This document shows, in pieces, positions 47,701 to 60,039 of a stretch of DNA of 64,000 nt. This DNA comes from Azadirachta indica (lineage: Eukaryota > Streptophyta > Magnoliopsida > Sapindales > Meliaceae), in NCBI GenBank assembly GCA_022749755.1, contig CM040452.1, positions 12,356,350 through 12,420,349 on the forward strand, given 5' to 3'. Position numbers and translations under genes: made by a program. The first letter of the stretch is position 1; the number at the start of each line of letters is the position of its first letter. Below the pieces are notes generated by a model that saw nothing but the letters and a program-made list of their open reading frames with translations, was not told where the DNA came from and did not search any database.

Positions 47701-48618
47701 GGTATGTCACACAGTTGACAAACAGCTCGAGGTTGATTTCTATTGTAGGTAGGCCTCAAATTCTGATTTGACTGGTTGGACAAGAATCCTGGAATGTAGG
47801 AGTTACTGGAATAGTTTTGATTTCCACGATTGCCGTAAGAATTCTACTGGAATTGATTGCCATTGGTGTTTCCTCCATAGGTGAGCTGATTTTGAGTGTT
47901 GTTAGAGTTGCCGTTTCTGCCTTTCTTATTTTGTTGCTTCTGTGAGCGGTGAATGAAGAGTTGTCTTTTATTGGGTCTGAGTTCTTGAGACTAGTTTCAT
48001 GATTGAGAAGCTTCTCAACCAATTCTTCAAAGGAGATCGGTTCTCTTGCACGCAAGGCAGCTTCAAGTTCTTCGTAGTCATCAGTGAGGCTATTAAGTGA
48101 CTACAATTTCTCCATCACTCAAATCATGCCCAATCATAGCAAGGTCATCAATAATAGTTTGGATGGATTACATAAACTCAGAGATGCTTTTTCCTTCTGG
48201 ACTGACTTGGTGAGGGAGTTGATGAGACCAACCATTCTGGTGTTAGATTTGTTGGCACAAGTAGTTTTGAGGTTACATCAGACCTCCTCAGCAATTTTGC
48301 ATCGAGACACAATCGGTCTGCTGGTCCTGTGACAGCCGTTTGGATGGCGAGAAGCAATAATCGATCTTGACGAATCCAAGTTTTGTATGCTGGGTCGTTT
48401 GCTGGTGGACACGAATAAGTTCCATCCAGGAATCCCATGAGATCATATCCAAGAAAAAGGTTTGTCATCTGTGAACTCCATATTGAATAGTTTCCTCCTT
48501 TAGACAACTTGTGAGGAATAAGAGATGCTGAGTTGATTGAGACAACCTGAAGAGGAGAGGCTGATAGAGAGAGATTTGCATTGCTTGACATAACCGTGAC
48601 TTCACTTGGTTCAGTCAT
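44726..48618 (-). pseudogene. Copia gag-pol pseudogene
   Basis: Minus-strand order: gag from ATG 48618 (LIPHKLSKGGNYSIWSSQMT), zinc knuckle CQLCDIPGHVAKVC (about 47710-47670), protease WIVDSGASHHIT (about 47605), pre-integrase LWHNRLGHPSS (about 47210), integrase (47103-46549, VILVDYFTKYTLLYPI), RT (45667-45360, with YLLVYVDDIIIIGSSD), and RNase H (45000-44726, FADADWG and [12 protein letters not shown]). Several frameshifts and stops separate the segments. The gag and protease regions resemble the Ale/Retrofit-type copia elements of plants, but I do not assign the lineage firmly. Confidence 0.82.
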
Positions 48619-48662
48619 GGTTGAAAAAACAATAGGGTAAAAGAAAGGAAGGAGAGGTATAG

Positions 48663-48676
48663 GGCTGTAATACCAT
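48663..48676 (-). promoter_or_regulatory. Copia primer-binding site, mutated
   Basis: The minus strand reads TGGTATTACAGCCC, a diverged form of the tRNA-Met site TGGTATCAGAGC, placed just upstream of gag. Confidence 0.55.
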
Positions 48677-48679
48677 ATA

Positions 48680-48884
48680 AGAGTAAAGAGCTAGCGTGAA
48701 TTAAAGTATTATTGTAATTCTTCATAATAGCACATGGCTTTATATATACAAGACAGCTACTGAAAAGTAAAAGGAACGTAATCCTGGAAATTGACTAAAT
48801 GTACACCTATTGAATATAAAATATTACGCAATAATTACAAAGCATTATTTCCACATATTTGCTGCCGAAGAATCAGCTAGAACA
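48680..48884 (-). repeat. Copia 5' LTR (about 205 bp)
   Basis: The minus strand starts TGTTCTAGCTGATTC and contains TATATATAAAGCC, a good TATA element. The 3' partner is missing, so the borders are inferred from the primer-binding site and the TG start only. Confidence 0.5.
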
Positions 48885-48998
48885 GTGTGGCTTGACAGCG
48901 GAACCCGTATGTTGCCTTATCAATAATCCCATATTTATTAACAGATGGGTGACGAAAAAATTGCTAGGCTAAAGGAGCGAAAGTATATTAATTATCTT

Positions 48999-49711
48999 AT
49001 CTTTTTTACATAAATTTAATAAAAAAAAAAATAAATAAAATAATAATTTTTGATATGAAATTAATTTTTAAAAAATAATCATATCATTAATAAATAATTA
49101 CAACACAATTAATTTTAACGTGAAAAATCTTTCTAATATGAGGAGTAAAAATCGCGGGTATCGTAATCCATTTAAAAAATTTTATTATAATCAAATAATA
49201 GAAATATATAATTTCTCTTTAATTAGAATTAAATGAACACATTTACAATATTTTTAAGATCACATAATCTTAACAAACAATCAAGTTTTACAAAGAAATT
49301 AGAGAGAGTTCAAGAAAAATATCACTATAATGATGGCTTAACTTTCAACCACGAAATTTGAAGAAAAAATGCTTCTAATCTGATCTCCACTGTGTAAAAT
49401 TTAGTTCTTTGAGTTAAAAAGCTGCTGGTAAAATTTCAGCTCAATCAAATCACAAATCGACCTCCGATCAGCTACTTAATCAAAACTGTTTCGAATTTAC
49501 TATTCTGCCTCTCTCTTGTGAACAGTACTCGCCTCTATCTAAATGATGAACAGTACCCGCCTCTCTCTTAACACACATATATATATTGTAATAAAACATT
49601 AAGTACTAAACCCTACTTAAGAAAAGACCAAAATATCCTTAAACTAATTAGGCTTAATTACTATTAAAGAAAAAGTTTGAGCCATCTTCAAATAGGAGGA
49701 AACTCAATCCA
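48999..49711 (-). repeat. TNT1-like 3' LTR
   Basis: Aligned to 53790-54362 over about 500 bp. An additional 145 bp at the high end (TAATAAAACATTAAGTACT onward) has no match in the 5' LTR. The low boundary is approximate. Confidence 0.65.
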
Positions 49712-49789
49712 ATAAATTTTCTCCTTTTCGACTATATGGAGGGACTTGTCAACCCAACAATCGAATAACAAACTTCAAGCTTTTCCTTC

Positions 49790-52700
49790 AGAAGAGTTTT
49801 AGTTAACATATCAGAGGCATTGTGATCTGTGTGAATCTTTTTAAGCTCAAACATATTATCGTTATGTGCATCTCTCAATCAATGATATCTCACATAAATT
49901 GTTTTGATTTTACATGAAAAAAGGAATTCTTACTCAAGTGAATTACACTCTGATTATCACAAAATACCACATATCGCTGTTGGTTGAGATCGAGTTCTTG
50001 TGAGAATCTCTTCATCCACAACAATTCTTTGCATGCTTCAATCGCTGTAATGAATTCTGCCTCTATAGTGGAAAGTGCAATACATTTTTGTAACCTTGAT
50101 TGCCATGATACAGGTCCACCTAAAAATGTCATCAAGTAATCCATGGTAGACTTTCAAGTATCAACATCTCCAGCCATATCTGAATCTGTATAGCCAATTA
50201 ACACAGGTTCTCTACTTCCAAATGTGAGTTTGAAATCGGAAGTACCTTGAAGATATTTCATAATCCACTTCACTGCATTCCAATGTTCTCTTCCTAGATT
50301 GGATAAAATTCTACTAACAACACCGACTGAATGAGCTATATTTGGTCTTGTGCATACCATCGCATAAATCAAGCTTCCAACTCCTGAAGCATAAGGAACT
50401 CTTTCCATTTCTTCTTTCTCTTTATCTGTTGTAAGGGACTATTTGGTACTTAACTTAAAGTGTGTAGCAAGAGAAGTGCTAACCACTTTAGCGTTGCTCA
50501 TATTAAATCTTTCAAGTACCTTTTCAATGTAATGCTTTTGTAATATACACAACTTTTTGGCTGCTCTATCTTGATAAATTCAGATGCCAAGGATTTGTTT
50601 TGCTGGCCCTAAATCCTTCATAGCAAAAGATTTGCTCAACTGCTTCTTTAACCTATCAATTCTAGAAGCATTCTTGCCAACAATCAACATGTCATCAACA
50701 TAAAGCAATAATTTGATAAAATCATCATCAGAGAATTTCTACACAAAAACACAATGGTCAAAAAAAGTTTTCCGGTAGCCTTACTCCCCCATAACTGATT
50801 TAAATTTCTTATACCACTGTCTTCATGCCTATTTCAAGCCATAACGGTTTTTCTTCAGCTTGCATACATAGTCTTCTTTTCCTTTTATTCTGAAACCTTC
50901 TGGCTGCTCCATATAAATTTCTTTATCTAAGTCCCCATATAACAAAACAGTCTTTACATCCATTTGCTCAACTCTAAATGAAGACTAGCCGCTATGCCCA
51001 ATACCACATGAATGGATAACATCTTGACAACTGGAAAGAAGATTTTATCAAAGTCAACACCTTTTCTTTGGCTAAATCCCTTGACAACCAATCTGGCTTT
51101 GTATCGTGGTTGTGAGATATGTTCTTCCTGTTTCACTCTGTACACCCATTTATTCTTCAAAGCTCTTTTACACTTAAGTAACTTTACCAACTCAAATGTG
51201 TGATTTTCATACAATGACTTCATCTCATATTGCATAGCATCAATCCATTCCTTTTTATGTTCACTTTTCACTACTTCTGCATAACATTCAGTTTCTCTTC
51301 TATCAGTTAGTAACATATACCCACTCGTAGAATACCGTGTAGAGGGCTGTCGATTTCTGGTAGATCTTCTGAGTAGAGCATCTAGCGAAGCCTCTGAAGT
51401 AGGTGACTGATCCTGAACATCATCATCAACCTCAACCTGTGTATAAATGTCAATATCACCTGTACCATACTTGTCATCCAGGACTTCATCTATAGGCTGT
51501 GCTGGAACATATGTGGGAAGAACTAGATCTAAGTCTATTAATGCATCACTATATTGAGGCATTGCTTCTTTTGATTTTTCAATATCCGGTATAGTTTACT
51601 CTTCGATAAATACAGTATTCCAACTTCTTACAAGTTTCTTTTGCACTGGATCATAAAACTTGTAGCCAAACTCATTTTGACTATAGCCGAGAAATACACA
51701 CTGTCTTATCTTAACATTAAGTTTAGACCTTTCATCTTTGAGAATATGCACAAATGCTTTACATTCAAAGACACGCAAATGATCATAAGCAACATCCTTT
51801 CCTGACCAAACTTTATCTAGAACATCAAAGTCTAAAGGAACACACAATGTGAGATTTAATACATGTACAACTATATTTAAAGCGTTCCCCCAAAAAAATA
51901 TTGGCAATTGTGCTTGTGAAAGCAAACATTTCACTCTTTCAACGAATGTTCTATTCATCCTTTCAGCTAGCCCATTTAACTAAGGAGTTTTCGGAGGCGT
52001 TTTTTGATGATGAATTTCTAACTGTCTGCAATACTCATCAAATGGTCCAGAATACTTACCCCCATTATCAGTTCTAATGCCTTATTCCCAGTCTGTCTCT
52101 CAACTGAGGCCTAAAACTGTTTGAACATATTTAGTACTTGATTATTTGTCTTCAATGTATAAACTCATAACTTCCTTGAGTGATCATCTATAAAAGTCAC
52201 AAAATAGAGAGCACCACTAAGTGTTTTTGTTTTCATAGGGCCACAAACATCAAAGTGTACTAATTCGAATATACTTGATTTTTCTTGAAGGTGGAGATGT
52301 CTTAAAGGTAGTCCTAGTTTGTTTCCTTACTAAGCAATGAACACACTTCTTCAGAGATTCATTTTTCAAGCCAGAAAGCATATTCTTCTTAGCCAAAACA
52401 TTCAAACCCTTCGCACTCATGTAACTAAGTCTTTTATGCCATAACTCAATTGTATCTTCATTTTTCACTGTATTAATGTTACTGTCTGCAATCTTTGCTT
52501 GCATAAAGTATAATGAAGAACATTTCTCTCCTTGGGCCACAACCATGGAACCTTTGCTAAGCTTCCATTTATCACTGTTAAAGTTGTTGGAGAAACCCTC
52601 ATCATCAAGTTCAAATGAATATCAGGAATATGTTTGACATTTTTCAGAAGTAACATCGTACCATTATTGGTCTCTAAGCACACATCTCCTATGTCTATGG

Positions 52701-53672
52701 CTTTAGTTAAGCCATTGTTTCCCATTTTAACATCTCTAAAATCATCGGATGTATAAGATATAAAGAATTCACTTCGCGATGTAGCATGAATGGAGGCACC
52801 ACTATCAATTACTTAGTTGGTCTCATAGCAGATAAGGTTGACAACATCATCATCATACATAATAAGAAAGTCGTTTGTAACAGTAGCAACTCTGTCATCA
52901 TTTTTTTTTTCCTTTCCTTTATCCTTCTTGTTATCTCGTTTTAGCTGTCGACAATACTTCTTTATATGCCCCTTCAAACTACAATGATAGCATTCAATAT
53001 TGGCAAACTTGTTGGTCTTACTTTTACTTTTATCTCTTTTCTTCGGACCTCTACTCTTACTCCTCCCCCTCTTTTCTGTACTAAGATATCTAATTGTGAA
53101 GAACTCTGTGACTTTCTTCTATCCTCTTCATTCAGAACACTATTCTTAACTAATTTCATGATGATAATACCATCAAGAGTTGAGTTAGATAATGACATGT
53201 TAAATGTTTCCCATGAGTCCAATAATGTGCCTAAAAGCCATAACCCTTGTACTTCATCTTCAAATTTGATGTTCATTCCAGCCAACTGATTAATGATTCC
53301 CTGAAATGCATTCAAGTGATCTGTCATAAGTTTTCCATCTCGATATTTCAAATTCATCATCTGTTTTATCAAAAATAGTTTGTTGTTCCTAATTTTTCTA
53401 GCATATAACTCTTCAAGCTTATTCCATAAAGAACTTGCATCTGTCTCTCCACTAATGTGATTCAAAACATTGTCATCTACCTATTGTCTGATATACTCAC
53501 ACACCTAACAATGAAATAACTTCAATTGTGCATCTGTTTTATTATCGGGTTTTTGTTTCTCAAACACGGGTAAATAATAATCTTTCACATATAAAATATC
53601 TTTCATCTTTTCCTTCCATAAATGATAATTTGCACCATTCAAATTAACTATTCTACTTGTATTAGCTTCCAT
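49790..53672 (-). pseudogene. TNT1-like copia gag-pol pseudogene
   Basis: From ATG 53672 on the minus strand: gag with SSLWNKLEELYARKIRNNKL and AGMNIKFEDEVQGLWLLGTL (53465-53100), a CCHC-type knuckle region (about 52990), protease VIDSGAS preceded by a stop (about 52800), pre-integrase LWHKRLSYMSAKGLNVLAKK (about 52450), integrase (52250-51960, decayed), the RT region (51300-50690, with YKARLVVKGFSQRKGVDFD and a YVDDM motif near 50690), and RNase H (50408-49890, YTDSDMAGD, IEAEFITAIEACKELLW). Multiple stops and frameshifts. The sequence style matches the tobacco TNT1 group. Confidence 0.82.
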
Positions 53673-53707
53673 CATTCAACACAAGGCACAAAACAAATAT
53701 AACCAAA

Positions 53708-53719
53708 GCTCTGATACCA
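53708..53719 (-). promoter_or_regulatory. TNT1-like primer-binding site (tRNA-iMet)
   Basis: The minus strand reads TGGTATCAGAGC three bases inside the 5' LTR. Confidence 0.75.
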
Positions 53720-53722
53720 TTT

Positions 53723-54362
53723 TGTTGGGATGAACTAATATAAACCAATTTGCGGAAGCACAATAATTACCTTATCCCCTCTTGCGTGAACCTAATAGGA
53801 AACAAACAAATAGAGCAATAATATTTGGGCATAAAATCAATTCTTAAACAGCAACCACGTCATCAACAAACAACTATAACACAATCAATTTTAACGTGGA
53901 AAACCTCCATAATATGAGGAGTAAAACCACGAGAACCGTAGTTCACCCAAAAAACTCCACTATAATCAAATAATGAGAATGCACAATTTTTCTCTATCTA
54001 GAACTAAAGGTACACATCCACAATATTTTCAAAATCACACAATCTTGGCAAACAGTTAAGTTTTACAAAGAAATTATAAAGATTTCAAGAAAAACATCAC
54101 CATAATGGTGGCCTAACTTCCAACCACGAAATCTGGAGAAAAAATGCTCCAAATCTGATCTCCATCATTCAGAATTTAGTCCTCTGAGTTAGAAAGCTGC
54201 TGGTAAAATTTCAGTTCAATCGGACTATGAATTGACCTCCGATCAGCTACTTGATCAAAACTGTTTTGAATTTACTATTCTACCTCTCTCTCATGAACAA
54301 TATCTGACTCTCTCTAAATGATGAACAGTATCCGCCTCTCTCTTAACACACGTATATATATT
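53723..54362 (-). repeat. TNT1-like 5' LTR, truncated
   Basis: Starts (plus strand) at TGTTGGGATGAAC. It ends abruptly after ACGTATATATATTG, where receptor-kinase coding sequence begins. Confidence 0.65.
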
Positions 54363-54846
54363 GCCCTTCTAGATGAATGTTTCAGAGCAAGAATTTTAGA
54401 TTTTGGATTGGCAAAACTTCTGAAGACAGACCAGACTCAAACAACAACAGCAATAAGAGTAACCAAAGTAGATGTTTACAGCTTCGGAATGGTTCAAAAA
54501 CCTGCCTATCATTTTTAAAGCAGATGTTTACAGCTACGGAACTTGTTGCTGGAGATTGTTGGTGTAGAAGAAACTTTGAGGTAGATTCAGAGGAGAAATG
54601 TCAAATGATACTCGCAGATTGGGCGTATGATTGCTCCAGGGAAAGGAAACTTGATCTGTTAGTCAAGAGCGATCAGGAAGCAATGGATGACATAAAGAGA
54701 ATAGAAAATTTTGTGATAATTGCAATTTGGTGCATTCAAAGGATCTATCACAAAGACCTACTATGAAGAAAGTTACTCAAATGATAAAAGGAACAGTTGA
54801 AGTCTCCATTCCTCCAGGCCGAGCTTCATTTATCAGTTCAATATAA
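54363..54846 (+). pseudogene. G-type lectin S-receptor-like kinase fragment (C-terminal)
   Basis: Kinase C-lobe remnant. [20 protein letters not shown] holds the DFG motif. It is followed directly by KVDVYSFGM, with the activation-segment APE region missing. Next comes a local duplication of the GATGTTTACAGCT stretch (about 54468 and 54523), then CRRNFEVDSEEKCQMILADW, DCSRERKLDLLVK and, after frame shifts, QMIKGTVEVSIPPG and FISSI before a TAA at 54844-54846. This order is typical of plant LecRK-type (RLK1-like) kinases, plasma-membrane receptors. The lectin, transmembrane and N-lobe parts are absent. The fragment begins exactly at the copia LTR edge. Confidence 0.75.
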
Positions 54847-57165
54847 ATTCTTCTCTATGTAAGCTCGTGTTGTTGATGCATTTTGCTCGTCTAATTGTCA
54901 ATAATTTTAGCTGGTCAGCCTGATAAGTCAAGCAATGGTGTGCACATAAATGTATAGTAATTTTAATTTCATCCATATATATTTCTATTTTGGTCTGTGC
55001 AACGATGCAAGCTTGATGATGGGAAAGTGTGCAACTTCAATGGAGCTTGGAACTCAGTTTTTGATTCAGCAGCTAAGCAAGAAAAAGAAAATCGAAATCT
55101 GATTCCAATTCGCCAGTGACAGGCTAGGACTAAACATAGCCAAGGATTTTCTCAGCTAAAACAGCTAATAAAATGAATCTAATTGTAACAAAGACCAAGT
55201 CAAATCAACTAGAATTATACTCCAAAAGTACCTGGACTGGTAAGTAAGATCTGCCTTCACATTTTATGCTAAATCTGATCAATAATGTTAACTATGGAAC
55301 TGAATCCATGGTCAGTATTAACTAACAACTAGAAGTTTTTATTTATTTATTTAGGGCATAGAATAGGCAAGGTTAGGTGAAATCTGTTTTAGTCATAGAT
55401 TGATTGAATGCGTGCATAAGTTCCCAGCATGATCATTTCTAGTTGTTTCGGGTACTATGCTTTAGAAAGTACCAAACTTGTTTAGGCAAACACATTTTCA
55501 GGTTTCCCTTAAATCGTATATTTTGTTTACTTCATTTTTCTCTTCGAAGGAGAACAAGAAGAACAGAACTCGCATAAGATTTGATCCCAAGACTTTCTGT
55601 GCAAAGATTTTATTTGGTATTAAGGATGGTCACTCCAAAGTCACTGCTGATATGAATGAAAACAATAAATGTCAAATATTAATTGAAAATCAAAAGTTTC
55701 ACAAAAGTAGGCAATATCATAATTTTTTTAAACTTATTTTTAAAGTAAAATAAAATCACCACAATACTAAACGAAGCTAAATTCAAGAGATCTTATTCAT
55801 AAAATTGATTTGTACAGATTTATGATTCGATGTAAAAATTATACTAGCAAATAATTCTACCCATTTTCTAACAAATCAATGTGTTGAGTTATACAAGGAG
55901 AAAATTTTCATCCATTGGGAAATCGGGAATGTAATTTTCATGTCCCAGTGTTCTTAGAATTACTAAGTGATGAAGCATTTGGATTGAAAAATGTGGTATT
56001 AAACATTTGGTCTATGTGTGCGTTTGTATGTTGCCCAATACATTTTCTCTTGCTCTTGCTCTTCTACATTATTTATAAAGATTGCATGTAGTTATCATGC
56101 AAGACAAAGTAGCTAGAGAGAAGAGACCACTGCTCCTTCAAACAAATACATTAGGGCATGCGTTTGTCCCCAAAATATACCCCAAATAAATAAATAAATA
56201 AATTAGTAAATAAGTAAATAAAAAAATAATATTTTGCATACCCAATTTTAAATTTTTAGAAAATTTTATATGGGTTTTCAATTTGGGCCAACTTTTTTTC
56301 TGGTTTCTATAATGATTATTTTTCCATTTGTAGTTTTATTCAAATTGATGGCCCCCATTTTCTAAACCCATCCCCCTGTTAACAATTGACAAGTTTGATT
56401 TGTAGTGATTAAATTTATAATATACTTCTATATTAGATTATTATTGTATGAAAAGATTAAATTTGATGGTTGGCATTTATGTGAAAAATAAAATAAAATA
56501 AAAGACTAGAGAAACCCTATTAATTATGCAAATATAATATATAATAGGCAAAAACTTTGTTATGGGTCCTTGAAATATCTTATTCTTAATGAAAAATTTT
56601 CTCTTAACAGTTTAAGAGAAAATTAAAGAATATATTTTTTATATTTGACAATGAGCTTTTATTTTATAAATTTTGAAAATGTTTTAATGTATTCTGTTTA
56701 GATTCAAATATAAAGACTTGTTTTGGTGAAAATTATTCTATGCATTGTAACATGAGCATCATTACTTATTAGATCAATTTTATGCTTCTGTATATATTCA
56801 CTTAATCTCAATTAAAATTGTCTAGCAAAAGATGAATTGATGAGACTCTAGAAAGAGTATATTTAGAGAATTTTTTTTCTTTTTAATGTGATTTTGATAA
56901 AAAAAATGTATGGTAAAAGTAATGGATAACTTAAAAATGGTGTTAAAATGTATTTAATCAATTAATGAAGAGCATCAAATTTGTTACTACTAACCACAAT
57001 AAAAGAAAAGGAAACCTTTTAAAAGTTATATAATATCATATAAGTTGTTAATCTAAAGAATAAAAGAAAAGGAAAAAAGTGTATTGATTGAATCATATTG
57101 CTACCAAATTCTCTCACCCAAAACTGAAATAAAAAAAGGCAAAAGAAAAAGAAAGTTTATGCCAA
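54847..57165. other. Intergenic DNA after the kinase fragment
   Basis: Probably includes 3' UTR remnants of the kinase gene. A plus-strand frame at 55478-55753 (91 codons, lysine rich) has no recognised domain and is probably chance. 56180-56560 and 56580-57120 are AT-rich. Confidence 0.4.
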
Positions 57166-58261
57166 TCAAAGCTTCCCAGAGAGACACCTTCTATCAAGGA
57201 AAAAAGGTACCAAATTTTCATAGCCTAGAAGGAATAAGATGGCAATAAAATTGGGATTAGATAACATTTTCTTTTTCTTTTTCTTTTTGAAAGAAAAAAA
57301 TAAAAAATTTGAATAATTTTCATGATTAATTTTCTTATTCAAGCGATGGTGTTTGCTTGCTTTGGCTTCGACCTTAAAATTTTTTTTGTAAAAAGTACAA
57401 ACCCAATTGGATAGACAATTAAGTGGATTTTTTTTATAAATAAATAAAAAAAGAAATAGAAACAGAAGGCAAGGATTTAAACTCAATGGGCCATTCATAA
57501 TTAGCAAATAAAAAATTCATTTCCATAGCTTAATTAGTGTGTTGAATAGTTTTGGTTGTTGCAATCAAAATTAATTGTGCTTTTGGTGGATGACCTAATA
57601 CATATGATGTCAAAGAATTTGTTCCTAAATGACAGCGTAGAAATAGAATCATTTTATTTTGATAAAGTTGCTTGCTTTCAAATTGAATTGAAACGACATT
57701 TTCAAAAAGATTTTAGAGTTCAATTTATTCAATGTATTTTAATTTGTTTAGAAGATGCTTTTAATTTTTCTCTATTTTATGCTTTCTTTTTGAATTAAAA
57801 TATTTAAGCCACCCAAATAACACATGATTCCTAAACAAAACATCAATATGAATATCAACACAATATATGTTATTGATGTCGAATTTTTGATAATTCGATA
57901 TTGAACAACTCTCCTGTTATATTGTGAGTAAACCTGCAAAAGAAAAGAAAATTAGAGAAAAACTAGTTCTTGACAAAAATCTTTCTATACTTAAGTTAAA
58001 GAAGACTTTTAAAAAGAAAATTAGTAAGACAGGAATTTGATAGAGTTTTGGTAAAGGTAAAAAGATTCAACATACTTATCTTCATGATTTCTCACTTTTT
58101 ATATATCCAATTTGAGTCAAGTTATACCATATTCGGTGGGAAGGTCAAAATTGGTGAGATTTTCACTGGATATTGGGCAGTTATTTTGCGATTTTTCCGT
58201 TATTTAGTTGTGGTTAAAATTTTTCAAGATAGGACTATGCCTTTCCTCCCAAACTCACAAC
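57166..58261. other. AT-rich spacer
   Basis: Low-complexity poly-A/T and CTTTTT tracts (57267-57300) generate meaningless Lys/Phe-rich frames on both strands. No gene or repeat partner is seen. Confidence 0.4.
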
Positions 58262-58684
58262 CTTTGTAGACTAAGGACAAAATCTTCTTTTGAGATATTC
58301 GGACATTGGGTAACTGTGTTGAGATTTTAAGAGGATGTTGTCCACGTCACTTGAATAATGGATAATCAAGAAACGAGTTTTAAGGGGAATGGGGTTTTCG
58401 GTGGTTATCCCCACGATCTTTCTACTATTTTCTCAGTGGTAGTTATTTTGATAATTGTCTAAGGTGAGATTTCATCCTTTTACTCAAACTCGAGATTTAT
58501 AATTAAAGATAAAATCATTTCTCATGACATTTAGATAGTGGTCAACCGTAAAAAGAGTCGAGTGATGGATAACCATAAATAGAATTTTAAAGAGAATGTG
58601 GCCATTGGTAGTTATTTCCACAAACTTTTCGCTATTTGCTAGTGGTTGTTTTGATAATTACCTTAGGATAGACTTTTTTCTCAA
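58262..58684. repeat. Two diverged tandem units of about 225 bp
   Basis: Shared phrases occur in the same order in 58262-58465 and 58492-58684: AAAATC.TTTC..GA.AT near the start, then AATGGATAA/GATGGATAACC, GAGTTTTAA/GAATTTTAAAG, GG.GGTTATCCCCAC versus GGTAGTTATTTCCAC, and TTTTGATAATT. They look like remnants of a minisatellite or an internal LTR duplication. Confidence 0.5.
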
Positions 58685-60039
58685 TTTGAACCTGATATTT
58701 GAAATTAGGTTAGTCTGACAATTTGACGTCAATGAGATTTCACCTTGAGGCTTGACATAAGTTACCTCAAGTTAAGCCACATTAATGTCTAATCTCTTTA
58801 ACTCAGCATAATTTGAGCCAAGTACTCATTGGTATCTGGCTTTATTCACCTCAAGATATTTCTTCCTAATCTTCGAGTCCTTTAGTTTTTAGTGAAAAAT
58901 GTTTTCACTAAAAACTATAGCTTGACCTAACCAAAGGAAAGGCTCCTTGAGCAAACCTTGAGTTTCCTCAGGGTTTTAATTTTGCGTCGAATGTGTTTCC
59001 TTGTGTTTGGTGGTATTTCTGGGTGTTCTGCTGATGTACTTTGACAGACTCTTAGAATGGAAGACCTGATTTGTCTAAGTCACTTGAAAATAGGATTGAA
59101 GTAGGAATAGCTCAGGCCAATAATAAAAAAGCTTTACTTTTTGTCGAAAAGTTAAAAGGATTGGGTCTAATTTTTACTCACCCGACTTGAGCACAACTGA
59201 GAGTTGCCAAGCATAAGGCAACAAGAAGTATTTCCTTCTTTTTTTCTGGTTTTGAATTTGTTGTTTCAATCTTGACTTTTCCCTTATATTCCATATAGAG
59301 AAAATGACATCATGGAGATCCAGCGTTAATGCTACTACCAAGTTAAAAGGTTTAATAGTCAAGCTGGTCAAAATACTTGAGGCAGATCCAGATTGAGTCA
59401 GAAAAATTACAGAGCCCTAAAAACTATGCCTCCACCTCCCCCAGAAAACATTATCCTACCATACAGGATGCGCCTTCTTCAAAGAACACAACTGTAGCCA
59501 AAAAGAATGACCCGAAGCCTTCCTTTTAATAACAAGACAAAAAAAAAATCCTCAAAGACGAAGACTTTAGCGAGAAAGAATAAAAGGAAACTTCTCTTTG
59601 ATGAAATTGAGAGGGAAAGAGACTCCATTGATGAGGCCCCCTCTAATTAAGCAGAAAACAGATATAGCTCTTTAACCAGCTGTTGAGTGGAAAAGCTAGT
59701 CTTAACAGATCTGACTCAAGCCCAGAGGCAGTATTTCCAACATCTCCTTCCCTCTCTCAACAATATGGCAACTGTAACTTTGATTAGGTCACTGAACATA
59801 GAGAATTTTATGAAGGATATGTTAGCTATAGTTCATAGGGTTGTCTCCATGGTAAAGCTCTCAATTTCACCTCAGAATTTTTATTTATCTCTTATCTTCT
59901 CTTCTTTTTTTTCTTTGTTTAGATCATTCTAGTTATCTTGCACGTTAAACACGAGGTCACTCTCCGTATCGAGTGGGCCAAAGAGAATGATGCTGTTATT
60001 GTTGTTACTAAAGAAGCAATTTTTGGGCTAAAATAAAAA
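58685..60039. other. Decayed repeat DNA, no intact gene
   Basis: A segment at about 59450-59930 has codon-like texture (short plus-strand frame 59687-59932) and could be a dead gag-like or plant-transposon reading frame, but I cannot assign it. No LTR pair is visible. Confidence 0.3.
58883..58917. repeat. Perfect 16-bp hairpin
   Basis: TAGTTTTTAGTGAAAA and its exact reverse complement TTTTCACTAAAAACTA are separated by only ATG. No poly-U tract or gene context gives it an obvious role. Confidence 0.75.

Larger units (their letters stand above)
44716..48884 (-). mobile_element. Ty1/copia retrotransposon, 3' truncated
   Basis: Minus strand: 5' LTR about 48680-48884, primer-binding site 48663-48676, gag-pol 48618-44726. 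The coding relic runs to the RNase H end (ASTAAEVN) and then passes within about 15 bases into LOS4-like DNA. There is no 3' LTR. The element therefore lost its end by recombination or deletion. Confidence 0.75.
48999..54362 (-). mobile_element. TNT1/Tork-like copia retrotransposon
   Basis: Minus strand with a 3' LTR at about 48999-49711 and a 5' LTR at 53723-54362. They share long similarity (for example GCTGCTGGTAAAATTTCAG and CCTCCGATCAGCTACTT), but with many differences, indicating an old insertion. The primer-binding site is 53708-53719. A polypurine tract (GAAAAGGAGA on the minus strand, about 49721-49730) precedes the 3' LTR. The 5' LTR lacks the last 150 bp of the 3' LTR and abuts receptor-kinase DNA. 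Confidence 0.82.

Noticed and set aside
55478..55753. 91-codon frame as a gene
   Set aside because: Lys/Phe-rich with no recognisable motif, no splice context and AT-rich composition. It is listed only as spacer content.
57166..57507. 113-codon minus-strand frame
   Set aside because: Composition is driven by poly-A and CTTTTT tracts. There is no conserved feature.
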